Positions 44,901 to 56,195 of a stretch of DNA of 64,000 nt are shown here, in pieces. The translations under genes and the position numbers were made by a program. Below the pieces are notes generated by a model. The model was not told where the DNA came from, ran no database searches, and worked only from the letters and a program-made list of their open reading frames with translations. The stretch is taken from positions 73,069,536 through 73,133,535 of the forward strand of contig NC_068366.1 of NCBI RefSeq assembly GCF_020536995.1, read 5' to 3'. Positions within the stretch are counted from its first letter, which is position 1. Each line of letters begins with the position of its first letter. Origin of the DNA: Dreissena polymorpha (taxonomy: Eukaryota; Mollusca; Bivalvia; Myida; Dreissenidae).

Positions 44901-47900
44901 TAATCGATAGATCTGTGATTATATTGCCCCTGTGTTCAATCTCGTCAGGATCAGATACTGGGCCGACAAATGCTAAATAACAACAAGGCGTCATAAACTA
45001 CAGGGCGCAGTTGTCTGCTCATTAAACACAATGTATGACACCTCCATGTCTTCGTCGTAGTAGTATTGCGTAGTCATTTCTTGGAGCAATTTAACGCCTA
45101 CCGGGAAATAGTCAAATTGAAAGTAATATGTCCAAAACAAATTGTCAGGAACTAATTCATGTTTAGACATTAGCCAGTTTAATATAATTATACACGAAAT
45201 ATGCAGAATACCTATACATGTACATATTTTTGTTTTAAAAATTAAATGCAAAACATTCGTTGATGGAAAATGACACACTCCAACACACCCATACCTTTAC
45301 ATATTGAAGTAATACAATACTATGTAATGTCTTAAATGGCTAATGTTTATCTTTGTTTTGTGCAATTTTCGATGCTTAGTCTTCAGAAAATCGTTATTCT
45401 TTAAACGCATTACATTCCATCTCGCAGAATTTCGGGTCAGTTCTCGGTCAGTAAATCGTAAGACAGATTGTCCTATCGATAAACACCTTATGTTGATCAC
45501 TCAGTATTGCTCATAAGATATAAAATAACATGAATTTTAGGGAAATAAAAGATTTAGAGAGAAAGAACCGAAATATATTAATTGTGTGACTGTGTCGGTT
45601 AGCCTGTCTGGAAATCGATCCTGTTAGCCAGAATAGGCTACCGACATTTGTCAGTTTATTATTATTATAAACACAGTCTGATTTCAATTTTCTATCGAAA
45701 AGTATCGTGGTTAGATGTTCCATTTACAAGACATGATGAGATTTTCAAAAATCCGCTTCGTGCGGAATGGGGTCATATGCCTTATGCGGCCAGATTAGCT
45801 CAGGCAACTGCGAATATTTGGCTTGAACTACGCTGGCCGTCTACGTCATATAACACATTTTCGCATGACGCGGCACTGAAAGTGTGACTTAAATATATGT
45901 GGAGAATTTTTTGTCTTACTCAACTGTTGACATAACGTTTATTTCAATGGCGAAAAAACAACAGCATAATAAGCCATGTGAGGACACAAATGATTCGATT
46001 TCATGTACTATACATTTTATCTACGAACACAATTGTGTAGTTTGAATATACCAGTTCATAATTCATACTTCACTTCAAAATAACATTTTAAGCGGTGAGT
46101 ATGCGACTAACAAGTGAAAACAAAAAAATGAATAAACCATTGTCTTCAATTTAATTATTTACGACCGTACATTTTCAGCCTTTATTTTTAAGTCAGTTTT
46201 AACGGCGAATATCTTTTTTTAAAGAGATTTCTTGTTTCAGCTGAGTTATATACCTTTGTAAGAAAAAATACGTGTACAGATTCGGACCTTGAACAACTAC
46301 TATTGCTAAAGTGAGTAAAGTTAATAAGCACGGACCTCATCATCGGGGCTCTACCTTTGTATCTACTTGTTTGCAGTTTTCTTTCAAAATCGGCAGACTT
46401 TACACAACCCTTTATCAAAAACTATAACTGCTAAATAACCTTAGATGAGAGATATGAAAGGTTCCGAAATAACGTAATATCCCTACTGTCCATGTTTAGA
46501 TAGTTCCATCATGTACACAATGGTATACACTTATTTCATGGATGCGCGGTGAACAGTCAAAACTGTTTCCCAAGGTATCAGGGATGACTTTGGTACTGTT
46601 GCCCGAGGCCGATAGGCCGAGGGCAACAGTTCCAAATGTCAGCCCTGATACCGAGGAACAACAGTTTAGACTGTTCACCAAGCATCCATGAAATAAGTGT
46701 TTTATTACCTGATCAAATTTTCAACATAGAAATAACAGCAAACTAAATTTGTATTTACACACAACAGTAATCGATAAATAAATAATTTTGACTGTTTAAG
46801 TATAAAATGACGTCATTTTTTCGACGAAATGACGTCATTATTCCAGCGGGCAACAGTATACACTTATTTCATGGATGCGCGGTGAACAGTCAAAACTGTT
46901 TCCCAAGGTATCAGGGATGACTTTGGTACTGTTGCCCGAGGCCGATAGGCCGAGGGCAACAGTTCCAAATGTCAGCCCTGATACCGAGGAACAACAGTTT
47001 AGACTGTTCACCAAGCATCCATGAAATAAGTGTTTTATTACCTGATCAAATTTTCAACATAGAAATAACAGCAAACTAAATTTGTATTTACACACAACAG
47101 TAATCGATAAATAAATAATTTTGACTGTTTAAGTATAAAATGACGTCATTTTTTCGACGAAATGACGTCATTATTCCAGCGGGCAACAGTATACACTTAT
47201 TTCATGGATGCGCGGTGAACAGTCAAAACTGTTTCCCAAGGTATCAGGGATGACTTTGGTACTGTTGCCCGAGGCCGATAGGCCGAGGGCAACAGTTCCA
47301 AATGTCAGCCCTGATACCGAGGGACAACAGTTTTGACTGTTCACCAAGCATCCATGAAATAAGTGTTTTATTACCTGATCAAATTTCCAACATAGAAATA
47401 ACAGCAAACTAACTTTTTATTAACACACAACAGTAATCGATAAAATAAATAATTTTGACTGTTTAACTGTAAAATGACGTCATTTTTTCGACGAAATGAC
47501 GTCATTTTTTCAGCGGGCAACAGTTCAAACTGTTGACCGGTCAACAGTTCGATATTCACCGGTAACAGTTTAAAACATTGCAAATTTTTTTTTCGACGAG
47601 GAAATAGCAAAAAATAATGAATTATCATTTATATAAGACACCAGGTAATAATTCAAACTGTTGACCGGTCAACAGTTCGATATTCACCGGTAACAGTTTA
47701 AAACATTGCAAATTTCTTTTTCGACTAGAAAATAGCAACAAATAATTAATTATCATATATATAAGAAATCAGGTAATAACATGGATTGTCATACAATGAG
47801 AAAACGTTACTAATTAAAAATCATCGAGATTTAGATGGATTTTAGTCCTGAATGCATCGTTTACCGGAAACTTGCGAAGGGACGTAAACACTGAGTAATG

Positions 47901-48294
47901 GCGTACCATTGTTTATAATGAGCATGAACTGAAGATAGTACATGGTTAACTATGATTTTTTGTTTTTTAAATTGACTACATTTAAACAGACAACTAATTT
48001 ATCGCAGACGCGGAAAAAACGCGCTCACGATACAATCAGTGCAAAAGTGCGGTAAGGTGTTGGCGCTGTTGAATTACAATTACTAATCTATATATAAAGA
48101 ATAAGGGAAGTAAATGTCGGTAATTTAGATGTAAAACTGAGTATTAGATGTACAAGTTTATACTTACCCTTTCCCTAATAATTCGTAGCTGTACAAAGTC
48201 GCCATCTGATTGTACCGCGGACTCTGACGGAACAATCGTCTGACGTCGCCGTCGTATGTCCATAATGTCACAGCAACAGCCGAGTTGACGTCGT
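35724..48294 (-). CDS. TRPV-related ankyrin-rich cation channel, copy A
   Basis: Predicted subunit of a tetrameric, non-selective or Ca-permeable cation channel. Exons in order of transcription are 48294-48168 (ATG at 48263), 41099-40959, 39395-36167 and 35977-35724, joining in phases 0, 0 and 1 to give about 1239 residues. Residues 1-101 are an N-terminal head with SDGDFVQLRIIRER. About 102-690 are 16-17 ankyrin repeats (for example FSCLHLAAYYGHVDLVKFIL). A linker with TFDVSYLTPRTNE follows. S1 starts at about 857. GWLLTISFTRGIR and RDMVRF mark S4-S5 as TRPV-like, the filter is IGMGE (Glu 1069), and S6 is about 1089-1115. The C-terminus is a coiled coil. Classical TRPV channels have six ankyrin repeats, so this is a long variant, perhaps TRPVL; automatic annotation might call it TRPA1-like. 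Its inverted paralog lies at 56196-63399. Confidence 0.9.
36167..39395 (-). CDS. TRPV-like A exon 3: ankyrin repeats and channel core
   Basis: One uninterrupted exon of 3229 bp. The acceptor is TTCTTGTTTCAG|GCAGAAG (phase 0) and the donor is ACGAAAG|GTACCG (phase 1). It carries all ankyrin repeats, the linker, S1-S6 and the TRP-like helix (YYRIESIKLGIQIESS). No stops or frameshifts. Confidence 0.95.
39722..39795 (-). other. tRNA-like sequence inside the element
   Basis: The minus strand reads GTCTAAGTGGTAGACTTTTA ... GTGTGAGCCCTGTTGAGGG, A- and B-box-like. A related stretch on the plus strand lies at 44452-44545 in the second element, so it belongs to the family and is not a functional tRNA gene. 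Confidence 0.4.
40111..40230. repeat. Nested foldback, arms of about 30 bp
   Basis: TAGTGTTGATTATAGATCAG followed by GTTTATCATGC is repeated exactly inverted after a 50-60 bp loop. It interrupts the larger element's right half. Confidence 0.88.
40959..41099 (-). CDS. TRPV-like A exon 2
   Basis: Forty-seven codons between TGTTTTTCAG and ACA|GTAAGTGC: RKQEIEQQKLAAPLSLPTVR, then a stretch ending KLLTMLFDAIEEHDVQT. It aligns with exon 2 of the paralog (RRKQQ ... LRELIFAAVDTNDHRK). The end is the helical run-up to the first ankyrin repeat. Confidence 0.88.
41103..41490 (+). repeat. Degenerate tandem repeat of about 60 bp next to exon 2
   Basis: GGTGTTATATCC ... CAATCAGGAAAATTTTA-type units start near 41110, 41225, 41292, 41350 and 41408. 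It begins only about 10 bp from the exon 2 acceptor on the opposite reading. Plus-strand frames here are shadows of the repeat. Confidence 0.6.
41765..41900 (+). mobile_element. Degenerate tRNA-like SINE head
   Basis: TAGCGTAGTGGATAAGATGT resembles an A-box region of bivalve tRNA-SINEs, followed at the right distance by TACTGGTTATGGGCTC. The rest is decayed. Confidence 0.35.
41901..43170. other. Intron 1 of TRPV-like gene A, no feature
   Basis: AT-rich. A loose phrase (GTAAGTT/GTAAGTTCT) recurs at 42505-42640. No exon recognised. Confidence 0.45.
43172..44685. mobile_element. Second piggyBac-like non-autonomous element, 1.5 kb
   Basis: The ends are TTAAAGGGACTGTCCAACAG and TGTTGCACAGTCCCTTTAA (TTAA flanks). 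Its right end is homologous, inverted, to the left end of 39593-40419, including the tRNA-like stretch and TTTGGCATGTATTAAAGC words. No transposase recognised. Confidence 0.6.
44991..45173 (-). CDS. Unidentified 60-residue open frame inside intron 1 of gene A
   Basis: MSKHELVPDNLFWTYYFQFD, then YFPVGVKLLQEMTTQYYYDE and DMEVSYIVFNEQTTAPCSL, followed by a stop. Composition and codon choice look coding, unlike the surrounding intron. No clear acceptor or promoter is visible. It could be the last exon of a nested minus-strand gene, a gene fragment, or chance. Family not recognised. Confidence 0.3.
   Translation of the reverse strand, partial: LMSKHELVPDNLFWTYYFQFDYFPVGVKLLQEMTTQYYYDEDMEVSYIVFNEQTTAPCSL
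45174..46490. other. Intron 1 of gene A, continued
   Basis: Holds one short repeat (45745-45880). Otherwise nothing recognised. Confidence 0.45.
45745..45880. mobile_element. Third copy of the short repeat seen at 29500 and 30530
   Basis: GCGGCCAGATTAGCTCAGGC, TTGGCTTGAACTACGCTGGC and TTTTCGCATGACGCGGC match the family. Confidence 0.6.
46524..47520. repeat. 333-bp tandem repeat, three copies, each with internal palindromes
   Basis: TATACACTTATTTCATGGAT starts at 46524, 46857 and 47190, giving an exact 333-bp period. Copies 1 and 2 look identical or nearly so; copy 3 differs slightly. Each unit holds TGTTGCCCGAGGCCGATAGG facing its complement, ATTTCATGGATGC facing GCATCCATGAAAT, and a TGACGTCA pair. 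The unit looks like a foldback element that has become a satellite. Confidence 0.93.
46808..47504. promoter_or_regulatory. Six CRE-type TGACGTCA sites in pairs
   Basis: Exact TGACGTCA at 46808, 46830, 47141, 47163, 47475 and 47497. Each pair is 22 bp apart with TTTTTCGACGAAA between. They match CREB/ATF sites; activity is inferred only. Confidence 0.4.
47520..47775. repeat. Duplicated block of about 130 bp at the edge of the 333-bp array
   Basis: TTCAAACTGTTGACCGGTCA, ACAGTTCGATATTCACCGGT and AACAGTTTAAAACATTGCAA occur twice (from about 47522 and 47652). Each copy contains the perfect palindrome ACTGTTGACCGGTCAACAGT. Confidence 0.88.
48168..48294 (-). CDS. TRPV-like A exon 1 with start codon
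   Basis: After acceptor TTTTTCTTACAG there are 31 bases of 5'-UTR, then ATG (48263-48261): MDIRRRRQTIVPSESAVQSD, then GDFVQLRIIRER and donor AGG|GTAAGTA. The DGDFVQLRI block is shared with the paralog, which supports the model. A non-coding first exon should lie at higher coordinates. Confidence 0.88.
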
Positions 48295-49050
48295 CTGTAA
48301 GAAAAACAAGCTGTATCTGTGTGGTAAAGGGAGCCATTTGTTTACATTCCCCCTAACGCTTTAAACAGTTTAAAGTAGACGTAAAACTAATTCAACGCAC
48401 ATGTTACTACTATTCATGTGAAATTAAAACACAACCTCAGACATAAAACAACAACCCCACGATTGACCTATACAAACTTAAATGTTATTGGGTGTTTTAT
48501 TTCGCTTGAAGGCATACCTTTGAAATTATATTCACAACATATAACTCGCGTACATTTCCAATTATTCTCCGAAAAATGATAATCAATCCTATTATAACAA
48601 AACAAACTTTAACAGAACGGGTCAAATAACGCTTTAATCTCAACAGACGACGTTTCCAACACACATTTACAAACACTATAGAAAAATCAATCGATTTATC
48701 AGTCGATCATTTAGAGTATGGCCTTGCGACGGGTAACCAAGTGTGGCGCACAAATATTATGTTTGTGAATCGAGTTGAACGTGATCTTATAACATGTGGT
48801 ATGAGTTGTGAATATGTAGGCATATTAAATCGGTCAGTCGCTTGTTTACCCCCAGATTAGTGAGATTTTTAACACATCGAGCTTATTCCAGGATGTATTT
48901 ATTATCTTTCAATAAAATAATAATGTTTGTAATTTGCAATCATTTCTACATACAAATAGAGTTAAAACTTGTGCGCCAAACCGGGCTTAAATCACTTGTT
49001 TCCACTTAAATCTAAAAAGATTATGGTAGATGTATTGCTCAAACATTTTC
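48295..49050. other. Upstream region of gene A
   Basis: No exon or strong promoter motif recognised. It must contain, or lead to, a 5'-UTR exon. Confidence 0.4.
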
Positions 49051-49461
49051 AATGCGGGGAATCACGTGGTCAGATTTGAGAAAATGGCCGCCATTAGATG
49101 AAGAAATTGAGTCTTCAAACAGGTACATCAACCTTATTACTTTCATGTTTTTATTCGGATGACGCCTATCATACGGTCAGCCGGGAGCGGTTTCAGCGAG
49201 TATCAGCCGTTTTCCTCTGATTGGTCTGAGTATGGAGATAACTCATGGAATATTACGCGATTTCCTGAAAATCAAACCAACCAGAGCAAAACGGTTGATA
49301 CTCGCTGAAACCGCTCCCGGCTGGCCCTATGATAGGCGTCATCCGATTAAAAACAAGCAAGTAATAAGGTAGATGCACTTGTTTGAAGACTCAATTTCTC
49401 CATCGAATCGAGGCATCGGCGGCCATTTTCTCTCAAATATGACCACGTGATTCCCCGCATT
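49051..49461. mobile_element. Long foldback element between the two channel genes
   Basis: ATGCGGGGAATCACGTGGTC at the left end is inverted at the right end (GACCACGTGATTCCCCGCAT). Matching continues inward through AAATGGCCGCC, TGAGTCTTCAAACA, GGATGACGCCTATCAT and CCGGGAGCGGTTTCAGCGAG. Arms are about 160-170 bp around a short centre. Possible short duplication CATTTT at the flanks. Confidence 0.9.
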
Positions 49462-49985
49462 CATTTTGTTTCGTTAACATGAGTCATTTCTCACTTTCAT
49501 CATGACCTTCAACGGAAAGTCTTATAAAACTTTATGCAACATTTCCTTTCTAATATGTAAAATCTTATGTAGCTAATATGATCGAAAGACTCAAATATGA
49601 TAAAAACTTAGCTTGGAATAGTAGAACAATAGTTAAGGGTCGGTATGAACAATTTAAGTTTGTCGGGTTATTATTTTACTCCTCATTATGAGGCAATTTA
49701 AACATAAAATAATCTATCAATGAAACGTGTACTAGTTTAACACACTACCGGGTTAAAATAAAAAAGTTGTATTTAATCTACTCATTTACCAATAAGCCGA
49801 CATTGTTACAATAATCGGAATTCCACGTACCCATCCAAAAAGAGGAATTATAGTTATTTATGTAGCATAACACACGTTTTTAACAAACATTCACATGTCA
49901 CATTGGTCAATATACATGACATTCGAAATATAACGATATTATGGCCTGTACTCATGCAGCAGGTAAAATATATTACACGATGCTA
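49462..49985. other. Intergenic, nothing recognised
   Basis: AT-rich, no coding signal. Confidence 0.45.
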
Positions 49986-50009
49986 TCATAACTATTTTTA
50001 AGATAAATC

Positions 50010-50270
50010 AAGTAAATATGGGCCTCGCTTTAGGAAAACGGAGCTTAATGCATGAGCGTATAGTATCATCACATATAGCCTATGTAATCCACACAGGCTA
50101 GTCAGGGACGACACTTTCCGCCTAGATTGGATTTATGTTTAGAAAAGGCCTCTCCAAACGAAAACTACCATTTAAGCGCAAAAATGCAAAGCGAAAATCA
50201 TTTCTTTTATGAATTTTACCACATGCATTAAGCCCCATTTTGCCAGAACGAGGCCAATATACATAATTGA
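50010..50270. mobile_element. Foldback MITE (AGATTAGCCTG family), diverged
   Basis: GGAGCTTAATGCATGAGCGT, CCACACAGGCTAGTCAGGGA, CGACACTTTCCGCC and CATGCATTAAGCCCCATTTT mark left arm, centre and right end. Confidence 0.75.
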
Positions 50271-50419
50271 ATTGAATGAGTAGGCGAAATGAACTGGTGA
50301 TCACGATGATAGCACAGTAAAAGTATTTGCGATGTAAACATATTTGTTCCATGACACTGAACATAGAAGAAAAGAGTATGAATGTGTCCCCCGAACTAAT
50401 TATATGTGTCTTGTTCTGT

Positions 50420-50645
50420 GAAAATTGGGCAAAATGCATGTGCGTAGAGTGTCGTCCCAGATTAGCCTGTGCAGTGCGCACAGGCCAATCAGGGTCGACG
50501 CTTTCCGCTTTAATGGTATTTTTCGTTGAAAGAAAGTCACTTTTTACCGAAAATATAGTTATAGTGGAAAGTGTGGACTGCATTGGCTAATCAGGGACGA
50601 ATCTTTACGCACATGCATTATGCCCCGTTTTCTCAAAACAAGACA
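50420..50645. mobile_element. Foldback MITE (AGATTAGCCTG family), second copy
   Basis: GTGTCGTCCCAGATTAGCCT, GTGCAGTGCGCACAGGCCAA and TCTTTACGCACATGCATTAT are clear family words. Open frames through it are repeat shadows. Confidence 0.8.
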
Positions 50646-53070
50646 CATATTGAGGTTGCAGAATTGGATGCTTTTAATGTATGTAGAATGCATCTGCGAG
50701 CACAACAGCTTCTAGTTTTAATCCCATCGACGAAAACTACGCTGCTTTTTACGTTTCTCTAAATTTGGAGAGTGATGTATGAGTGAGCTGTTCTTTTGCG
50801 TCCGACGATGTCTATTGCCTCGAATAGACGAGGAAACCACTGAAGAATAAGAGAAAAGGGGGACACAAGATAACACAAGAAAAGAATTTCGTCTGCCATT
50901 TCGGAACCAGTTGTTCAATATAATATTTTGCCTGAAACACTATTCAGAAAACGTTGATCTAATTTTAATACAGTCTGTTTCTATACACATGTTTAAACAA
51001 ATATAACTCATCAGTATACGAAAAGTCCTTAAATATCATACATACCATCACAATATAAAATAGTTTGCGGTCAGGTATGATATTAGAACGATTTCATGCA
51101 TGAATACAAACATGATGTGGATATATGATTGCATAAATAAAAACTTCTGTTCACATCTCGGGTGTTGATGATCAAAGTGTGTTGAGGATTTTATTAACGA
51201 TTAAAGACTTAAAGCAGTGATCGACCCAGGTTTGTGTTTCTTTTTTCATATACTAATTTGCATGTGCATTTTTGGAATTATGTAGACAACTGCACATATG
51301 TGCATAAGTATGTGATATAAGTGAACCAAAGGCTGTGTTATTAAACGCTACCTACAAATAATCTTTTAAGATAAAGAATCATGTACATTGCTTGTTAAAT
51401 ATAACTTGCAACTTTTTTACTTATAAGTATTTGCTTCATACTCGAGTACATGTTAACATTTTGTAACATTGAACAGTCAATAATCCGCTACCAGGTAGTT
51501 TATAATTCATGTGTTTGAACCGCTACCCTTTTAAACTGCTCTGGCTGCGGGCTCGAGCAAGATCAATTTAAAAACATTCCTGTGATTGGGTTTACCTATT
51601 GGCAAACCTTTAAAGTTTTATGTCGATAACAAAGTTTGTTTTTTAAGTAATTTTTCTATAATAGTTGTCGGAACCATAAATATCGAGCTACTTTATTAAG
51701 TTTATTACATGTAGATACATGTAGGTACAGCGAGCAATTAAAATGTAAAGAGGTATTATGCGTGTCTAAACATGCAGCAATATTTAAACCTTTACAGCGG
51801 ATTAGTATTCTTTATAAAAGATCGAAGAAGTCTTGGTCGCGATTGATCATGAAATCGTCTATTCAAATATCGGGACTGTGTATGCAATATGGACATAGAA
51901 TACTATTTTTATCTCATTGTAAAACGTTGTATTGCTATTTAAAGTGAAAATTAAAGTTTGGAATGCAACTTTGTGTTCATTTGGAGACATACTAGTATAA
52001 CGTGGATAAACAATTGTAAGTTTCCCTGCTTAATTATTAACAGAAAAAAGATGTATTGATATATAAGGGGTGTTTGTCTCTTAAATACACACTTCAACAT
52101 ACGATAATATATATGTTCATTTAATATGAAGACATGTCACCTTGGGATTGACGATTGTTGATCAATTTTACCATATTTCTCACAACAATTTTCTTGCGTT
52201 ACTATTTATTTTCGTGCCAAACAGTGGTAAGGTCAACATACGGAACTTAACGAATAGTCTTCCTTGATTGAAGGCACACCAAACAAGTACATGTAATATT
52301 TGATTAATTGAAACCACCATAAGTATTATGAATATATATTCGGATACTTTTTTCACGTGCTACAGCGCAACCGTGTCATCTGATATTGTGTAACTGAAAA
52401 AAAAGCTTTTATTTCGTATATACGAATATAATTTTCAATTAGAAAAAGTCATAACCTTATGACGTTATGAGAAAACGTTTCCTGGATAGAACCTTGGAGA
52501 GGGGGTCTGAGTCCTGATGAGTGATTAAACCCACGTATTATAGGACGTTTTGGGCTAAAACTTTCATTTTTCCATTGAACATTCAGTCAAGTGACACACC
52601 AAATAAAAATGTAGTTTCAATAAAAATATGTGTCCTTATAGTAATTTTCATACATTATTTGAATACCCCTTACTTTTTGTTTGATAAAAAATGTAACAAT
52701 AAGCACTGTTCTGTGTTGATTTTAATTGTACGATATGGATGTACGAAAATGAATAAAAGTATATATGGTTGCAATACTATAACCGATTGGACGATTTAAC
52801 AATTTGTTGTATAAACGTGTAAACAAAATAGATTACATACCGTGTTTAAAAGACCAGTCTTCAACCAGTATCATATATCTCCTCTAAATTCAGTATTTTC
52901 ACATAACTATTTGAATGAAGTCTCGAGCAGGTTTGATTCGAACTTAAAGTGTAAATCGCCCAAAACAAACAGTTTTGAATTCCGACCATACATTCACCCT
53001 TGAATGACAGAAGTAAGGTTTGTGACGATGAAGACATTAACATCACACACAATAAAAGTAATTTGACCTT
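50646..53070. other. Intergenic, no gene recognised
   Basis: AT-rich with scattered short frames (for example 51762-51947 and 52521-52799) that have no splice signals, repeats or domains I can identify. Confidence 0.45.
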
Positions 53071-53297
53071 AACCCATTTATGCCTAGTGGACTGTCCCAT
53101 CCTTCTAAATTGGATCAATTAATTTACAAAATTTGGGATGTCTATTATATTTATTTCTATATTTAGAATATTTTTTACAGAGTTTCATTTAAGCAAACAG
53201 CGCAGACCCTGATGAGACGCCACATCATGCGGCGTCTCATCTTGGTCTACGCTGTTTGCCAAGGCCTTTTTTCTAGACGCTAGGCATAAATGGGTTT
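53071..53297. mobile_element. MITE with AACCCATTTATGCCTA ends
   Basis: The left end TAACCCATTTATGCCTA and right end TAGGCATAAATGGGTTTA are inverted. A central palindrome (GATGAGACGCCACATCATGC, then GGCGTCTCATC) is shared with 55772-55984, so the two are related families. Confidence 0.85.
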
Positions 53298-55771
53298 ATT
53301 AATGAAGAGTTAGATTTTTTAGTTAATTTTCAGCTTATTAGGATGTTAAATGTACTTTTTTATACACAGTGAATACCTTAGGTTGTGTCGACCATTCCAA
53401 ATGAGACTGTTGGTACACGTTTTCTTTTTCACAAATGTGGACATCTTCAATGAGTTACGATTGCTGTATTTTCATGAATACAATCTATTTTAACTTTATA
53501 TCCGCTGACATTGGTCTACAAAGAAAGAACACATTTGACTACCTAACATGCAAGGCAAAAAAGTCCAGATTTACAGTGGTATATAGTACAATGTATTTGA
53601 GTTGAAATATATATATCAGATTTTGCGTTAATGGACAAATGCTCGCAATATTGTTCTCTAAAGCCAAATTAAAGAAAAAGTTGGGTTTGAATTGAGTGGA
53701 TTTTTACCACGAGGGTGGTTGAACAAGTCTTTGTAAAACTCATTGCTTGCAAACAGTGTTAACATGCATTATGTACACGATGTAAAATATGTAGCACACA
53801 TAAATACAAAATAACGAGAATTGATTCAATATTTGATATGCACTTGGAACTACTGTTAAATGTATTATTAATTTAAGGTCAAAGTGGGTAGACTGCCTTT
53901 AAAGATAGTCTTTTAATTTTCTTGGGCGCTGCGTTTAGCTAGCTTTACCTGGCTGTAGTAACAGCCGCTTATCATAAGTTATTGCTAGGTCAAAAACAAA
54001 ACGTTCATTTATGTGAAATTTTGGAAGACTAAGTTAATTCTGGTATTTTGTGTTCATGATGTCGGATAAGCGAAATATGTTATCGAAATTTCGATCGAGG
54101 GGTAAGCTTCTTTAAATGTGTGCTTCAATCGCGCTGTTTTGCTGTTGTAAAATCCGCTAATTGTTGTGTTTTTTTGCCATGAATTAGTCCAGACAGAATT
54201 GAAGCAGTTGCGCAAACTTTATGATTGCTTACATTCGCGTTTCCAAAGTCGATTGATCCGTAACAAACATCATGATTAGCCTGTCGAGAATGATCGGTGT
54301 CTATATTTTACAATCTAAGATTAAATAATATGTTTTATAGAATAAGCCCATTATAACATCACGATTTAAATCGTAATTCGCGAAGTGTGATATTGCTTCT
54401 AGTTTATTACACAAGCCATTTTGTATAACTTTATGTTATATAATATTGTTGCTTTGATTGCGTTAAAAAGTATAGTGAAAATGTAAATGCTTAATTTATT
54501 TATAACTGAAATTCAGTCTGATGAGCCTGTAGTGAGTCCATTTAATGTAGAAATACTCTGGCGGAAGTCATTAATTTTAAATTTATTTAGTAATAACTCT
54601 GATATAGTTTTGAAACATTACACCCGCTTTGCCTCGCTAAGTGAGGTTAATATCCTTTATTAAATTATATATGAGCATGAAATAAACAAAATGTTTCAGC
54701 GCACAATATTGTTGCTGACTTTAAAAATGGAGGCTCATATTTGTAATAAATACACAGCTGTAGTTTTGTAAAAGTGTTTTGTTTGGTTTGTTGATTTATA
54801 TTTCAGTGTGTAATTTTACACAGGGAAAGAAAATCATTTACCATGCATGCATTTTTCTTATAATTTGTTAACTTAGCCAATGTTCTAAACAAATATTTCC
54901 CATCGAACTGAATCTACACTATCCAATTTTAAATCAATGATTTAAATATAGAGCGCATGGTTACATTAAAGGTGTCGGTCCAAAGTAAATATTTTGTCAA
55001 TAAATCGACTCAACGACTCAGTACCCATGGTTCAGATAAATGATCCTACAGTCTACCAGATATTGGTTGGTGTGTTTCTACATATCCATCTCCCCCGATC
55101 GAAATCTTATGAATAAGAAACGAGCAGCCAAGCAGTGCTGCTATTTACGAGGTTGAACATGAATAAAACAGTTCACGTATTGATATTACTTCAGCAATTA
55201 CAGGTCACGGTTCCATATACAGAAAAAGAAATACCCGTGCGCATTCATAGCCAAGCAACATGCTATTGAACGATTATTGGGCACCCTTCTCATTGGACAT
55301 GTTCCTTGTCGATCACATACCATATTATATACAGTATTGGTTGTTTGAATGTTGAAATATAAATGTTATATTGTTCATGAGTTAAATTTACATAATAAAG
55401 CTATATATACGAAATGTATGTATATCTATGTTCCATTACAACAAATTGCATTTATATTTGTCAAACGATTTTTTTTATTGAATTTACAATTTAAATTAAA
55501 CTTAATCGACGTCTTTTAATGAAACATAATTCAAGGATTTGCATTTACAATGTGATTCACATTATACTAAATATTTAATTTATATTTGTACAAAACAAAC
55601 CCGTTAAATTATGCATATAGTGCTAAAAACTAGAACATCTTTCATACAATAAATATTGGATCTTTAACATCGCGACGTTAATATGCAAAAAAAAGTCGTC
55701 TAATTGACGAAGTTCTTGGTATTTATGTAGCCTATTATGCAACAGCTCACCAAATCGTTGTAACCATACGC
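53298..55771. other. Intergenic, upstream of gene B
   Basis: No exon that chains in phase with gene B. A donor-like GAGGG|GTAAGC at about 54105 follows a short frame (MSDKRNMLSKFRSR) but is out of phase with the next exon. A 5'-UTR exon of gene B probably lies in this region. Confidence 0.4.
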
Positions 55772-55984
55772 TTAACCCTTTGCATGCTGGAAAATTTGTC
55801 GTCTGCAAAAATGTCGTCTGATGAATTTCTAAAATTAGCATTTTCTTTGATTTTTTTTCAAAGAATACTATCAGAATAGTAAACAGTTTGGATCCTGATG
55901 AGACGCCACGCTTATGGCGTCTCATCTGGATCCAAACTGTTTGCAAAGGCCTTCAAAATTCGGTTCCAGCACTGAAAGAGTTAA
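55772..55984. mobile_element. piggyBac-like MITE, complete
   Basis: TTAACCCTTTGCATGCTGG and the inverted CAGCACTGAAAGAGTTAA frame the element with TTAA at each edge. The centre is GATGAGACGCCACGCTTATG, then GCGTCTCATC. The truncated copy at 1803-1947 is the same family. Confidence 0.85.
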
Positions 55985-56195
55985 CTATCAAAAAAGTTTA
56001 AAAAACCAATTTGTAGCTCGTATAAAAAACCATTGTTGTCTATTAATTTTAAGGTTCTTAATTGGATTGAAAAAACAACCTCAATTATTCAAGTGACCAG
56101 TGCTTGTTTGTAAAACTCCATTCAGTTCTCCGGCGAAAATCCTTAAAGCGGCTCGTCCATTTTACGATCGTTCTCATTTTTTCTCAATATTTCAG

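Noticed and set aside
54054-54105. First coding exon of channel B (MMSDKRNMLSKFRSR)
   Set aside because: Splicing to 56196 puts the next exon in the wrong frame and meets a stop. The in-frame ATG at 56203 is better and is matched by the paralog.
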